DNA of 64,000 bases from Timema cristinae (GCA_039000515.1 JBCFYV010011164.1:37527234-37591233); one strand, 5' to 3'. Counted from the stretch's first letter, positions 35,013-48,300 are shown. Notes: generated by a model not told the origin, from the sequence alone. Numbers and translations: made by a program.

Positions 35013-35574
35013 CTATATGAATTTGTCTTTTCATAAGGCGTAGTGTCCTAAACTTGAAACCTGTAATGAATAAAGTGTTATTATAAAATCGGAGTGTCGT
35101 CAATGTTTAATTAAATTTCAAGGCTAGTTTTAATACGACATTCCTCCCCTACATCTTTCTTCTTGGGTTTAGGATCCTTTACTCCCACCCACCCTCGTCA
35201 CCCCACCCCCACTACGCTCATCCTTCTCCCCGTGTGCTTTACACCCATAAGAGAAATGGCCCGGACATAATATGGACCGCTTTATGCAAAACTCGGCCAA
35301 GAGCATTTTTATTTTCAGGAGTCTTTAGCGGCTTGGAGTTGGGGGAGGAATATTTTGGTCACACTCTGTATTCCCTCAGGCCCATTCTTGCCCCTTGTGG
35401 CACAATCGGCTATAGAGGCTTGACTGTTGAGCTGAAGGCTTCTGGCTTTATCTCAGGTTGTGTTCAAAATAATTTATATGTGGGGGTTTGTTCCACCACG
35501 TGAATAATAATAAGCTTAAATCTGTTTCTGAGTCAATATAAACATGCACCTAGTTTTTCTACACATCCAATCTA

Positions 35575-35760
35575 CTCGCATATTTACACTAATATGGTAA
35601 GGACGAGGAAGGCAGGTACCTGTACCTGTGGAGGGAGAGTGGAAAACAATTTTTTTTTTTTTAGATTCAATACATCCAGCTGGATTCAAATCCTATCATA
35701 CCCGTCACCATAAAAACAAACCATATGAGTTTGGTATTGAGTCCACGTGCATTGTTATTG
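35575..35760 (-). repeat. Old SINE-B fragment
   Basis: Minus-oriented body (gtggagggagagtggaaaac; ggattcaaatcctatcatac) and faint head, with a T run at 35650-35662. Confidence 0.45.
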
Positions 35761-36312
35761 ACAAGTTGGACACAGGGCCAATAACGGCTTAATCTGACGG
35801 GATAGGGCTTGTAAGATTTGTAACCTTTAAGTTAGAATGTGTTTAAAACGAGAGAAACAATTCTAACCCACTTGAATGTGAGAATTTGTCTTTTGTCGCA
35901 TACACTACAATAGCTTTGCGGGGCAGATTAGCCGAAGCCTGCACCTACTATGAATGTTGTAACCTGGTCTTCAAATGGTATAATACGTGCTCAATATGGC
36001 ATAGTTTATTTTCATGCTTTCTTATCCCCATCGCCCCCCCCCCCTTTTTCCGGGTATTTCATTTACTAAAACTTAGTGCAGTGTTATTCAACAATTTTTG
36101 TTCGCGTAGCCCAGATATAATTTATCTTCAAATTCGTACTCCCAATTGTTGTTGGTTCATAATGCAAGCATGTACAAACTATATTGTCTCTATGATTCAC
36201 ATTGTCTAGGACGTAGAAAGGGGCGTGGTTGGAGGGGGGGGTCCACACTCCCCCGTTAGGTGTGTCCATATATTATACATATACACACTCTAATTGGTTT
36301 AATAACATTTTG

Positions 36313-36576
36313 GGTGACCTGGTGGTCTAGGGGTAAGGTGTCAGACTTCTATGCTGGCGGCCGGGGTTCAATCCTCGGCCCGGCAAAGATTTATCTGATT
36401 GCCAAACCCTTCCTTCACCTCTGACAAGACATCTTGTGAATGTGGGGAATGCCAGGCTGCCACCGTGGTTCGGATTCCACGTTAAACTGTAGGTCCTTCA
36501 TTTCATCTCACAATCACCCTACCATTACACATTAGCGTAAGTGCGTATAACCCGAACGGGTAGTAAGACGCGGTGC

Positions 36577-36603
<27 letters not shown>
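36313..36603 (+). repeat. SINE-A, full length
   Basis: Plus-oriented reference-quality copy. It starts ggtgacctggtggtctaggg (A-box-like), has a B-box-like ggggttcaatcctcgg, body, shared tail (cccgaacgggtagtaagacg) and an (AAT)9-10 end. Flanks aataacatttt on the left and aataacctttt on the right form an 11-bp duplication with one mismatch. The minus-strand open frame 36503-36745 starts in flanking sequence and crosses this tail; it is not a gene. Confidence 0.9.
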
Positions 36604-36607
<4 letters not shown>

Positions 36608-36609
36608 CT

Positions 36610-38490
36610 TTTCTAGCGGTCCCCTCCTAATAAAACTAGCTCGTAAATTAGGCATAGTTAATATAATTTTACATACTCCCTTAAATCTCTTCACGTACCT
36701 CAGGGTTACATGTATCCCAGGTTGAATACCATTAACTTTGTTCACAGTAAAAATCAGTTAAAGCCTTCACAAAGAAATATAAAACACTGACAAAAGTGGT
36801 GTTAGCTTTGTCTTGCATAAGGGAGTCTCAATAAAACTATGGCGGTTATATCGATCCTGAGATTAAAACTGTGTATGGACTCTCATGATTTACTGGTACA
36901 TGTGCTTGGGAGCCATTGCTGTTAGAAATGTACTGTTCATTTTTATATATATATCACTGAATATACGTAATAAAATGCAGCCTTTTTTTTTCATTCTTTC
37001 TCAAATAATATCTTCCGGGATTACGAACAGTGTTGGATTGAGAAAATAAGTTATATCAAAAGAGGTTCTTGCTTTAGTTTTTTGTGTCTTGTTTCCTTTT
37101 ATTTTCGTATTCATAATTTGCTGTTGTGTTCTTTTATTTTTCTTTGGAACAGTTCGTTAGTAAAGTTTTATCCATTTTAAACTTTACTCTGCTTTTTTTA
37201 TTCTGTGGTAAATTTATTTTTATTGCTTATAATATTATTGTGTTTTTTTATTACAGTACCTTTTAATGTATTGTGATTTTAGTAGCAGTAAGTATCGTAA
37301 ACTTTAATAACTTTAAAATTCATGAAGTGACATTAATAGATATTTTATTTTTACAACAAATAGGCTAATTGGCTGGTGTTATTTGCTTCCAAAATCATAA
37401 CTTTATTCGAGATGTTAACGTGCATTTCCAAAACAAGAAGTAACTCATAAGTATTTTTCAAGTTTTACCAAACGTTATTCAAATAAAAAAAATAACGTTA
37501 CGCTAGTAATTTAAGTTTAGTGTATTAAAATATGTTGATAATCTAATAGTAAAACATTTAACATAAAATGTACTACGCTAAAATCAGGATAGACTAGAGT
37601 AGAAATATATTATAATTTTTATTATCTAGATTAGTTTTACATTACACTTCAGAATATATTAATATCACTCAACATAAAATATTTTAAAGTAATTTATTTT
37701 TTCATCGTGTTACTAATGATTCAATATTTTCTAATAAACAAAGGAAATATTGCGAAAACCAATTAAACTCTAACACATTCACAATCAAGTAAGGTATATT
37801 TTATAAATATAATTTGTTTTTCACATTTGCACATTGTCATTATCTTTCCGAGTGAGTTGTATTTTTATATAGCATGGCGTTGGTAATTAGCTATTATTAA
37901 ATTAGCTAAATATCACTACATTCACACCTCACTAGATAATGTGCGTACTTTACGTATTTTAAAATAGTCTGGCTCCTTATTATAACATCTTCCTTCATAT
38001 CAGGCTCATCTCTTAACTATTTACGCCGATAATTACTCTGACTAAGGAGTTAGTCTCGTTTTGATTGACTTTCCCTCTTCCCTCTCAACGCCACTGTAGG
38101 CACACTCCCTATCTTTATACCCTCATCATTCTTACTACATTAGTGTAAATGCGTGGAAAGCCCGAATGGGGGGAGGGAGGGGGTGGATAAACCAAAAATT
38201 CTATCTGAAAAATCGTCAACATTTAACATAAATTTAACTATTATTTCAACTCATCGTTTAATAAATATCACACAGACTGGAATATAACCAAGACACCCAA
38301 CACTTATGGTCGTCTCCCTTACGGGGCCGTTCAAGTGTTACATAAGCACCTTAGAAGGGAGGAAGGTTTTCGCTTTGCTAATTTTTGCTGACATTGAAAA
38401 AGGCGAGGGGTATAGAACAATACTTATGTAAGACAGAGAGACGGTAAAGAATGGTGTGGTAGCCCAGTCACCCTAATGGGCACATATAAT
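36610..38490. other. AT-rich intronic stretch
   Basis: No open frame above background, no inverted-repeat pair and no SINE landmarks seen. I find nothing in it. Confidence 0.5.
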
Positions 38491-38725
38491 TCGGTGGCCG
38501 CACGGTCTAAGGCGCTACTCTCACAATAGCTTAGACTGCGATGACGTGGAGATCGTTGTACGATCCTGTCGGGTGTGCAAGTGTGGTTTTTCCTAAAATG
38601 GTTTCCACTCTCTCTCTCCCCCACGTAAATGCAGGTACACTTCCTCTAAGTTCAACCTTCCTCATCCCTAAGCAATCAGCGTAACTGGTAGGCTACATAA
38701 GCGTATAATTCAAACATGTAGTAAA
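38491..38725 (+). repeat. SINE-B, near full length
   Basis: Plus-oriented: head (tcggtggccgcacggtctaa), body (ttcctaaaatggtttccact), acgtaaatgcaggtacactt and a decayed shared tail (agcgtataattcaaacatgt). Confidence 0.75.
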
Positions 38726-39002
38726 AGAAAGAAAATCTAAAGTATCGAGAAGTGGATTAAAGGACCTTGGTCATCAGATGGAAATTAGTTCAGAGTTTTT
38801 TTTATAGCTATAGTATTTCACGTATTCGCTAATAATACTTGTGTTATAATTTAGTTTGAAGTTTAAAATTAAAATTTAAAATTGTTATGCTATACATGTT
38901 TAATCTTATCTGTTTATAGTAGGCAATAAATTTACATTCATTTTACAACTGTGTTTTTTGTGAATTATTTCGCACCATTAATTTACACCTCTACGTTAAT
39001 AA

Positions 39003-39191
39003 TACATACATACATACATACATACATACATACATACATACATACATACATACATACATACATACATACATACATACATACATAGATACATACATAGATA
39101 CATACATACATACTACATACATACATACATACATACATACATACATACATACATACATACATACATACATACATACATACATACATACATA
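39003..39191. repeat. (CATA)n microsatellite, about 47 units
   Basis: Nearly pure tetranucleotide array with two cataga-type variants near 39083-39100 and one dropped base near 39113. Minus-strand frames repeating MYVC are an artefact of the array. Confidence 0.95.
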
Positions 39192-39199
39192 AACACACC

Positions 39200-40485
39200 T
39201 TTCCCTTACGGCATAAGCAAAAAACTGTGCATATAGCTAAAAAAACAACCCTCCCGTACCTCATCCGTCCTCACTAAAACTTTCTTCACACTTTCCTTTA
39301 CTTGCATACTCCCTTCGCTTCAACAACATACATATACCGAGTAATACATGCTCTTTTAATCTTAAAATGTTTAATGTTCCTCTTTTTCACTCATTCGTAT
39401 ACAACATTTAATAAAAAAAAAATTATTCCTTTTAACAAGTTACTAAAAAAATCAACATATATAACGTAAGAAAGAGGGGGTGGCGTGGTGTTTTGATTAT
39501 ATTTGCTTGCAATAGGGTTTGATGGTCCAAAATGGCAAAAAAAAATGTGCTTACGTAACACTTGAACGACCCCTAACCTAATTGATCTTAAGGCACGGGC
39601 TTGAAAATATTTTATGATGGTTATTCATTTTTAAATTACATATTTCTCTTCACTTTCATTGTAATTCTAAATTGGATCTGTAGCCTTTAATTCACTGGCT
39701 CTCTTATATCTTCATTCCTATTGCCTGAATATCTTATACATCCCAAAACTCCCTCTCCTCCTCTCATTTATCGTTCTAAATATCACCGTGGCATTTGGCG
39801 AAGTTCTGTCAAATCGATCACTTGACCCCCGCGACATAAATTCGCTGCTCACTCTTCACACACACTCTCACAAAAAATATCGAACAAAAGAAAGGAGAAG
39901 AACTTTAAAAAAAATCTTCTATTTGGATGATAAAAGAGTTTTAAAAAAATTACATTTTACATAAGCTCTCTTTTTTCCCCACATAAATATGTATGTTTTG
40001 TGTGTGTACATAATACATATTCATAAACATCTCGGCCTCCCATAAAATTTAGTTTTTCTTTTTAATGATTTGATATTAAAAATCTTCCAAAGCTTGAGTT
40101 GCTTTTTTATTTTGCGCATGTAATAAAATGAATCTATTGTTTATCAAAGATAATTTGTTTTACTCAAAATTAAAATAATGATTTTGTAGATAAAATAACA
40201 GAGATGATTTATTTTAATAATATTTTAGGAGCTCCCATTTTTCTCTGAATTTTTAATAAGTGTTTTCAGAGGCGAGGAGCTTTAGATTAAAAAAAAATTG
40301 TTTTTACTTTTACCTCTACGTATAAAATTATAATTAAATCTTTGTTAATTAAAAATAGATGTATTAGTTATTTATCGTTGTAAAACATTTTAATAAACCT
40401 TCTTTCTATTAATTGGAAGATTTTTTAAAAATAGTAATATATAATATTTTTAAGTGTAACTTTACTAATATTATTATTATTATTA
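39200..40485. other. AT-rich intronic stretch
   Basis: Simple AT-rich sequence with short T and A runs. No gene or element recognised. Confidence 0.5.
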
Positions 40486-40487
40486 TT

Positions 40488-40860
40488 TTAATTTATTTAA
40501 GGTATAGTTAACGTGCAATTTTTGAATTGACTAATTATTATTATTATTATTATTATATTATTTTAGCACTGCGTCTTACTACCCGTTCGGGTTATACGCT
40601 TAAGTACTAATTACGCTCATGGTTTAGGAAGGTTGAATTAAAGGGAGTGAACCCGCATTTGCGTGGAGGGAGAGTGGAAAACCATTTAGGAAAAACCACC
40701 CCCAGTTCACCCGACCGAGATTCGAACCTCGATCTCCCCATCCTCAGCAGTAGAGCTCAACACGATAAGCGCGTTAGCCAACTACGCCACAAAGGCGGGT
40801 AATTGACTAATTATATCAGCACATGATATATAAACTAATTTAAATGTAGAACAGACACAA
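40488..40860 (-). repeat. Group C SINE fragment split by a SINE-B
   Basis: Left piece 40488-40538 (atttaaggtatagttaacgt; gcaatttttgaattgact) and right piece 40801-40832 (taattatatcagcacatga) rejoin to match the start of the group C SINEs at 3440 and 54193, once the inserted SINE-B is removed. Confidence 0.6.
40539..40800 (-). repeat. SINE-B with perfect 14-bp target-site duplication
   Basis: Minus-oriented near-full copy: ATT-rich end, shared tail (actacccgttcgggttatac), body (gcatttgcgtggagggagag), B-box in reverse (gagattcgaacctcg) and head (aaggcgggt). Flanked by aattgactaattat at 40525-40538 and 40801-40814. Confidence 0.9.
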
Positions 40861-41005
40861 CATCCAGCCCCGACCGTTAACTCATCACTGTGAAACGGGA
40901 AACCCACATGTCTACAATGCTGAATCTTTTGATCAAACTGGGACTCGAACCTGTGCTCCGTAGCTCAGTGGACAGAGACCCTGCCAACTGAGCTAGGAGG
41001 TCGGA
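40860..41005 (-). repeat. tRNA-like SINE (group D)
   Basis: Minus-oriented: body (gaccgttaactcatcactgt) and head (gggactcgaacctgtgctcc). A stretch reading tagctcagtggacagagacc on the plus strand is also present, so tRNA-like boxes occur in both orientations. Confidence 0.55.
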
Positions 41006-41029
41006 TTTTCTTCATATTAGTATTTACAT

Positions 41030-41255
41030 CGGTGAGCATTCGGACAGTCAAACTCATATAGTCCTGTGAATAAGAAGTCAGGGTTCAAATCATGGCTGGG
41101 TGTAACGAGGGGGGACTTTCTTAATTTGTTTACTGATATTTCTCTACGCAAATGAGGATGCATTTAACCTAAATTATACATTATTCATCCCTACCTCGTT
41201 ATATTAATTAAAATTCTTATAGCCTAAGCGTATAGCTGGGAGATGAGATAGTAAA
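41030..41255 (+). repeat. Old SINE-B copy
   Basis: Plus-oriented: B-box-like cagggttcaaatcatgg, gtaacgaggggggactttct, body and weak tail (gcgtatagctgggagatgag). Confidence 0.45.
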
Positions 41256-41539
41256 AAAAACTGTATTTTTTAGTAAACTTTTTCTAATCAGATTTACTTT
41301 TAGAAACCTCACTCTAATTAGAACTAACTATAACCGTGTACATCTCAATCAATTAGTGAGACGTGTTGATAAAAAAAAGAGTAGTTATTGCAAGATTTTT
41401 TGAAACACTAAAACATCTAATTGGTCAACATCTTTAAAGACGCTTTGTCTAATTCATAAATAGTTATAGCTTGTCTATTGGTGCGCTTAGTCAGTGTACC
41501 AATTAAACTATCAAATATATTTTAAATAGGCTAAATATA

Positions 41540-41620
41540 GTTAAAAAATGTCACCTGGGCACGGGAATCAAACCTGGTACCTTTGGTTAGCACTCCAATG
41601 CTCCGTGAAAGGTGTATATC
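41540..41620 (-). repeat. Group E tRNA-like palindromic element, fragment
   Basis: atgtcacctgggcacgggaa, followed by tcaaacctggtacctttggt, matches one arm of the elements at 49261-49372 and 59103-59205. Confidence 0.5.
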
Positions 41621-41907
41621 CATACTAAGCTATATTTATATTTGTATCTAATCTAAGCTAACAGGATTAAGATAGTGAATATCAAGGAACTCTATAAGCA
41701 TTCATATCGAAACAGTGGTAGTTCCCACCAAACAAGATTAACCCTGATTCAATCCAACAAACAATCCTGGACAAATAACTGGGAGACGGGAAAAAAGTTT
41801 GTATATATATTTGTGGGAGCTGAGCAGAGGAAATTGTGTTTTTTTTTAAATCCTCCATCCAAGTTAATTGTGATTAGTTTCATCTTGACAAATCTCCAAA
41901 TATCAGA

Positions 41908-42053
41908 ACACATGAAATTCTTTTAGTAGACATTTGTTTTAAAATGACAAACAAGCTTATTTGAAGCATGTACCACGGAATCCTTAGAATGGTAACGTAT
42001 TTAAGAGCAATATTTAACACTGGCAGTGAACGATGAGAAACACTTCACTTAGA
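41908..42053 (-). repeat. Dispersed repeat, copy 2 of an inverted pair
   Basis: Reverse complement of 13826-13987, with shared blocks in the same order and without the extra bases of copy 1. It is cut at 42054 by a hAT-like end. Confidence 0.65.
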
Positions 42054-42054
42054 G

Positions 42055-42260
42055 CAGTGGTTTTCAACCTGGGGTACGCATACCCTCAGGAGTACGCGAA
42101 TACATCTTAGGGGGTACGTAAAATTTAAAGTAATTATTTATATATAGAAAATGTCTAACTTTCAAGGGTATAGAAAGCTAATTTTTCTAGGGGGTTCCGT
42201 TCAAAGGCGCAGAAAGAGGGGTGAAGTAAGGGCCCGAAGCCCCCTGGAATTTGATGGGCC
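42055..42260 (+). mobile_element. hAT-like transposon end (partial)
   Basis: cagtggttttcaacctgggg at 42055-42074, followed by tacgcataccctcaggagta, is a classic hAT-type terminus (compare CAGTGGTTCTCAACC ends in many animals). The preceding 8 bases, acttagag, are a possible target site inside the repeat at 41908-42053. No second end or transposase was identified. Confidence 0.55.
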
Positions 42261-42499
42261 CACCCTTCCATACATACTTATCAAAGATTATATTTGCTAA
42301 AGCAAGATGGTCGTGGCTAAAAGTATAGTAAAATATTTAGCAATCCCTCAATCCCTGGAAAAATTAACTTTCTACTTACTAGAGAATTCACTTGTAAATT
42401 GTAAGAAATAAAAAAATTATGATTTGTTAAGCTAAAAGTAAACACTTGTTATTACAAGTGAAATTTTAACATTTACAACTTTTTTACAAGTAATATTAT

Positions 42500-43195
42500 A
42501 GTTTGGTTTCATGAAGCTACTTGTAGACTACAAGCACTTGTAAATCAAGGAGTATTTTCTACAAATCTCAACCAGTAGATAAAATACTTTACAAATGCAC
42601 TTTTAGTAGGTTACTTGTACATAATTAGTTCAAACTTCAGGATGATACTTTAATGAACAAATAACCCGTGTAAACATTTTAAGTAACATGTATATTATGT
42701 TAATAGTCTTAGGGTGTAGATAGGTGATTATTGAGTTTAGGAGACGGTCACGTATGAACTGTCTCAAATGAGTTAATTGAAAACTGAGAAATTATTACAA
42801 GATATAGTCTATTACTACTGTATAAAATAAATCAGCAACTGACTTATTTCAAGAAAAATTATATTAAGAAGTTCCATACAGTAATGTTGAGCCTCAAGAA
42901 CTAAAAAAATTAATATTTAACCTAATTAATTCAATTATTTTATTTTATTTATAAACTCTAATCTATGAAGCTCCTAAAATAATGCATTTATGTCCATGCA
43001 TACGTTTTAATAATTGAAATTTTACTATACAACTAATACTGTCACAAAATCTCACTTGTAGATAAAACAGATGACTTGTACAATTAACTAGAATTTCTAA
43101 GTCAAATTGTGTTATTTATGAAACGCTTTATATTTACAATTGTAAAACGTTTACTTGTAATTTGCAGGCTTGCAGTTTTATGAAACAGGCTCCAG
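42500..43195. mobile_element. Probable non-autonomous DNA transposon
   Basis: The left end tttggtttcatgaagctact and the right end (reverse read) gcctgtttcataaaactgca are similar. Both are followed by several acttgta/tacaagt motifs in either orientation within about 150 bases, typical of subterminal transposase-binding repeats. No coding sequence. Superfamily uncertain. Confidence 0.45.
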
Positions 43196-43199
43196 GTGT

Positions 43200-45035
43200 A
43201 ATGTTGTTTTTGATTGGTTTTTCTATATTTACTCAAAAAATAAAAGTAGACATTAAAACACCTTGACGTGTATTTATTGAGAGTCTAATCATTACTATCA
43301 GTATTGAAAACACAATAATACTATGTAATAATAGAAAGTGAAAAATGTTGCATGTACATATTATTCATTGCAATATATTATGTTTAAGTAATATAGTATA
43401 TTAAAATTGTATTAACGTCATAGAAAATATTAATGTTGGCATTCTTGAATTTTATTTTTATCATAAAATACAATGTTATCCAGCAGTCTGTAAATTTGGG
43501 AAGAGTAAAATAATTTTCTAGACAAGTAGGATTTAGGATATTTCATTAAAATTCATGGATTTTTTTCAAAACTAAATTATGATCACCACCCTCTTCTTAC
43601 CCTTGTGAACGTGGACCTAAGAATCTGCCAGGATGTGTGCTATGTCTGAGAATAAGGGGGAGGTGATGGGCTATATTTGTGTGGGTTAGGGATTGATGTT
43701 AAACTTGGGGATTTAAATAGGCCTATTAGTACGACTATGTCTATTACAAATGTGATGCTGGTCGAAGATATTTGAATTAAAGACCTTAGAGAATACTCGG
43801 AAGCTTGTGACAAAACGAGGTGTTGCTAGGAAATGACCTCTCTGACTACTAGGTGATCTCTACACAGTTCCCAACCCCGGTACCCTGGACTCGAGTGGCA
43901 ACCCTCAAGATGCGTACTGATGAACCGGTGTCCTAGTACGTGTAGTCCCAAATTGGCCAGAGTGACCCCTAGACTTCGGTGTTGATTAGTCAGCCATGAT
44001 GGCTGGTTCCCCTATCTTTAATCCCCCCCCCACTGGCCTGGTTTCTTACTAAGGAATGCTGACAACACTTCTATGGCCAGCTCCTATAGTTTATTTTTTT
44101 TATAGGATAATCAAAACCACCTGCAACGCAACGCTCGTTTTGTCATTCGCAACTCACAACATACAAACTCGCCTTCCAATTTAGGCCGTGGGGTTACATC
44201 AAAAACTTTTGAAAAAAATCACGTTTTAACGTAAACTCCCCACATTTATGGGGCCACATACTAAGGCATCAGTCTTATCAGATCAGACGTGATGAGGATA
44301 TCGGGGTTTGAGCCCCAGTTAGGTGAACTGAGAGGGAGTTTCTCCTTCCGCTAAAATATTGGAACACTTATCGCTAACCCGGAGGGGCAGTTATAATAAA
44401 TACTTCGTAAATTTAAATATATTTTCTTACTCGCCAAGAATCAAACTAGGTGAACTTTTGATCAGATTAAGGTTTTACTTTCGAAGTATCTAAGTGGTTT
44501 AACCTACATGAATATGTACTTAACACGTTTCCCGCATAAATATTATTTTATTATTTAACAGAAATTGTAAAGTTTAACCATCAACTTCTTATTTGGAGTA
44601 TTTAGCTTGCACTTTATGAACACATAGGTTATCAGTAAAAACTAGCTTTACCTAGCGACTAAATATGTACTAATTGGATAGGACTAACACACACATAAGC
44701 GTCTCCAGCTTCTAATTATTAGGAGAACAGAACTAACCAATTTCCACATAAAAATATTTTGTACCAAAACTAGTATAGTCTAATATGTCAATGTAATTGT
44801 TTGAGATAGACAAAAAAAAGTTTCCTTGGTATTTTATTCAGTGCTTCAAATGTGGATTTTCAATTTTCTGAATTAACATTGCTTTTGCGGTTAAAAAAAA
44901 TCCTATTCGAACATATTATTTGGCTGCGATGTATCCCCCTGCTTCCCAGTCTCTCCACCCTGCCATTCCCCCCACACCCGTCAATTACGCCCGTGTATAC
45001 ACGCAACAAAAAACCATTTCTAAGGACTCTGGTTC
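43200..45035. other. Intronic stretch, one GC-richer patch
   Basis: 43850-44040 is GC-richer with no open frame and no recognised family. 44240-44345 holds a tRNA-like SINE fragment (ggggtttgagccccagttag). Otherwise AT-rich and featureless. Confidence 0.4.
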
Positions 45036-45290
45036 TTTTATTTTAGCACCACGTCTTACTGTCTGTTCAGGCTACACACATATGTACTAATTACGCTAAT
45101 GAGCTAGGAATGAGGAGGGTTGAATGTAGATGAGGTGTACCCACATTTTCCCGGCGTGATAGTGAAACATCATTATGGAAAAACCACTCTCGGTACACCC
45201 GACCTGGACTCGAGCCCCAATATCCTTGTCATCAGTACTCTAGTATATTGCAAGAGTGACGACTTAGACCACACGGCCACCGAATCAGGT
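45036..45290 (-). repeat. SINE-B with 11-bp target-site duplication
   Basis: Minus-oriented copy: tail (agcaccacgtcttactgtct), body and head (ccacacggccaccgaatcag). Flanked by gactctggttc (45025-45035) and gacactggttc (45291-45301), one mismatch. The plus-strand 63-residue open frame at 45120-45311 is SINE antisense. Confidence 0.8.
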
Positions 45291-45309
45291 GACACTGGTT
45301 CGATTCCAT

Positions 45310-48300
45310 AATATGCTAAGTGTGTGGTAGAAAGCACTCACCTCCTAATCGCGACATTTTTCTCCGTGCTTATGTTATTAATTTTTTTCTAATAATTTAT
45401 CATGGGTATTATTTATTTCATTTTTCGTTTCACTTAAGATCTAGCTTTATTTCTTGGCATACAACGTTTTCAAGCATTCAACCACAAATTTTACTGGTAA
45501 ACGAAATGTTGAAGTGTCTGTAAACGTAAGTATATGGACCAGGGGGAGGGGGGCTTGTTAATAGGGACCAACGTCTCATGTTAGTAATTTATTGATGGCT
45601 AGATCGTAAAAGTAACAGCCCTGAACAGCCATGGGGGAAAAAAACAGGAGGAGGGGGGGCCGGAGGAAACATGTACACAAAGATATATGGTGGATATTAA
45701 AGCTGCTATATTTAATGTCTCTCTTTTAGGGACTCAATTTATCTTTAATTTATTACGTTGAAGATTCATTTTTTATTATTTATATCTTGACGTAATAACA
45801 TTTTAGTTGCCTTGATTGATCGATATGGGCGGAAATATTTTTAAGTGTTTTTTTTCTCTTTTTTTCTAAATAATATAATAGCATCGTTGTTGCTATATTT
45901 TAAATATTATATAAAACACACTTTTTTTTTTTAGTATACGGCAATAAACGTTTTGTGATGCTTCTGTTGGGCGCTCCCTTTATATTCAAAACATGGTTAG
46001 ACATAGAATGAACGAGTATAATATTATAAATTGACATCAGATGTTCAAAGTTATGTACACTCGGCTCTAAAAAATGTAATCCCTTTATTGTTGGTGAACA
46101 ACCTGAGGGATTCATTTATAATAAACTGTTACGGGGATATTATTAATTTACTGAACAATTAATACCAGGATACAAGAGTCAATCCCAGGACTGTTGGCTT
46201 AACGCACTTGAATGGCTCTTCATTTTCAACCCACAAAGTCTCTCACCTAATGAGGCCCCATCAACTATTTTAAGGTTCAAATTAATGTCGTTACATGTAT
46301 GTTGAGGTAGTCGAATGGGTGTCGAGACATGTATGTTGAAGTAGTCAAATTTATTAGCAATGAACTATTTTATAACAAAAACAGTCCAACATAATATAAA
46401 GTTTATTTACATTAATATAATTTTTTTTATATTTAATTCACAAAACACTTTTTAAAAATCTGTAGAGCAACTCAGTCCTTGGTTAATTTTGTGCCTATCC
46501 TATCTAAGTCACAGACAACGACTGTACTATTGGGTCAGAAACAAGACATCAAGGGTGTCAAATAAACTATTAAAATAAACACTGATACTAGCAGACCCAA
46601 ATCAAATTTAATCTAAAATACTAAGGGCACTAAAATATCAAAATTGAACAGCACCAGTTTTAGATTTAATTGAATATTATGACAAATGCAGGCCTAAATA
46701 CAATTGAACACACATATAAGTAAATTGAAAGAACTAAAAAAATTAAGAGCACTGGAATATTAAATTTGAAAAGATAAAAATTTGTTTGATACACATTTCA
46801 TGAATTTTAGAACAGAACGCCTCCTTCCATTAACTGTTGCATTTTTTTCTTCCACATATTGTTCTTTCCTTTAAATTGATTTCTTCCTCTGACACACTTT
46901 ATCAGGACTAATAATGTTGACATATATTTCTCTTTGTATTTCTTCCAGTACAGTTATTACTAACAATATATTGGGATGGTGATGATAAAACATTGAGTTT
47001 TAACTTTGAATGGAAAGCACCGCAGATGTTTATAGCTCTATTGCACTTTACTAAAACTACACCCAAACAGGAAGAATAAAATCACAATAAGTAGAGAGGT
47101 ATTCCAAAATAACAACTTTAAGCAGTTGATAAGCTAATATTGTTACCTGTATTCTTCCTAACCCTTAATCCCAATATGCACTTACAAAATATTAACCAAT
47201 TTTGACCTTAATGAAATATGCAATATTTTGAAGTGGCATTTGGCCCAACTTTTCGAAATCTGCATAAACTCTGAGTGGACATAACGTCACTCCCAGTTTA
47301 CCACATTCATAGATCACAGCTTCCTAGTGTTTTGGAGTAACATAAGATAGATTTGCCAGGCAGTAAACAAAAACAACACTGAATATAACATACACACTCT
47401 GATATTATGATAAGTAATTTAAATATGTCTCACAAGAGAATTTCACAATCGTTAACTAGACAAAAAGTTTCTTCTTTAATTATTTTTTTAAAACGAGGTT
47501 CTCTAAACTTTCGTGTAGTTGTATAAGATTTTGGGGTAGCTTAGGCATGACAAATTACCTAGCTCGATGAATATTTCTACAAATTAACTTAAGATCATAC
47601 ATAGGTCGTTAATGTTTTATTTTAATGATTTCTTAATGATTTCTTTGAAGTTCACAGTGTAAATGTAAGGCCTCTCAGTTGGATTTTCCATTGCTTTGCG
47701 TTTCAATGTATTGTTTAATTTCTGTTAATTTGATGCACTTTCCAATTCTGGTTCATGGTCGTGATCAATCACACTTTCAACCAGTTTTTTTTATCCTTAA
47801 CTTTTAAAAAACACTTTCATTTCGCTTTGACACATTTCCAACGTTAGATTCCATCAGTTAGCTCTTTGCCCATGATTTATGTCATTTATAACTAAGTCTT
47901 TCCCCCCCCCCCCTCTTTGACTCTTAATTATTTCAGAATCCATGTCGACACTGATGGCAGCACACGTTAAACTCTCACCACGAGGAAATCTATCATCAAA
48001 GGTAGTTAGTTACATCATTGCTAGTTATTGACAGCACCACCTTAAGGTTTCATTGACAGAGTAACCAACCCCTAGTTTGTGCAACCCTTGGGACCTAGTT
48101 AAAATGTCCCAATTGGTCTTACTTTCTAATAATATTCTTCATTTTTAAGTTTTTCAAAAATGAATTTGTACTATTAAAAGATTATTGATTTGTGAAAAAA
48201 AAAAGCTACCTGATTGTTATGATCATAACACAAAACATTTAGGTATTTAAATAATCAGATCGATGTTTTTATGCCATTTCAGGCCTTATCTCCCTCAGAC

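Noticed and set aside
38983..39264. 93-residue minus-strand MYVC repeat protein
   Set aside because: Pure translation of the (CATA)n microsatellite.
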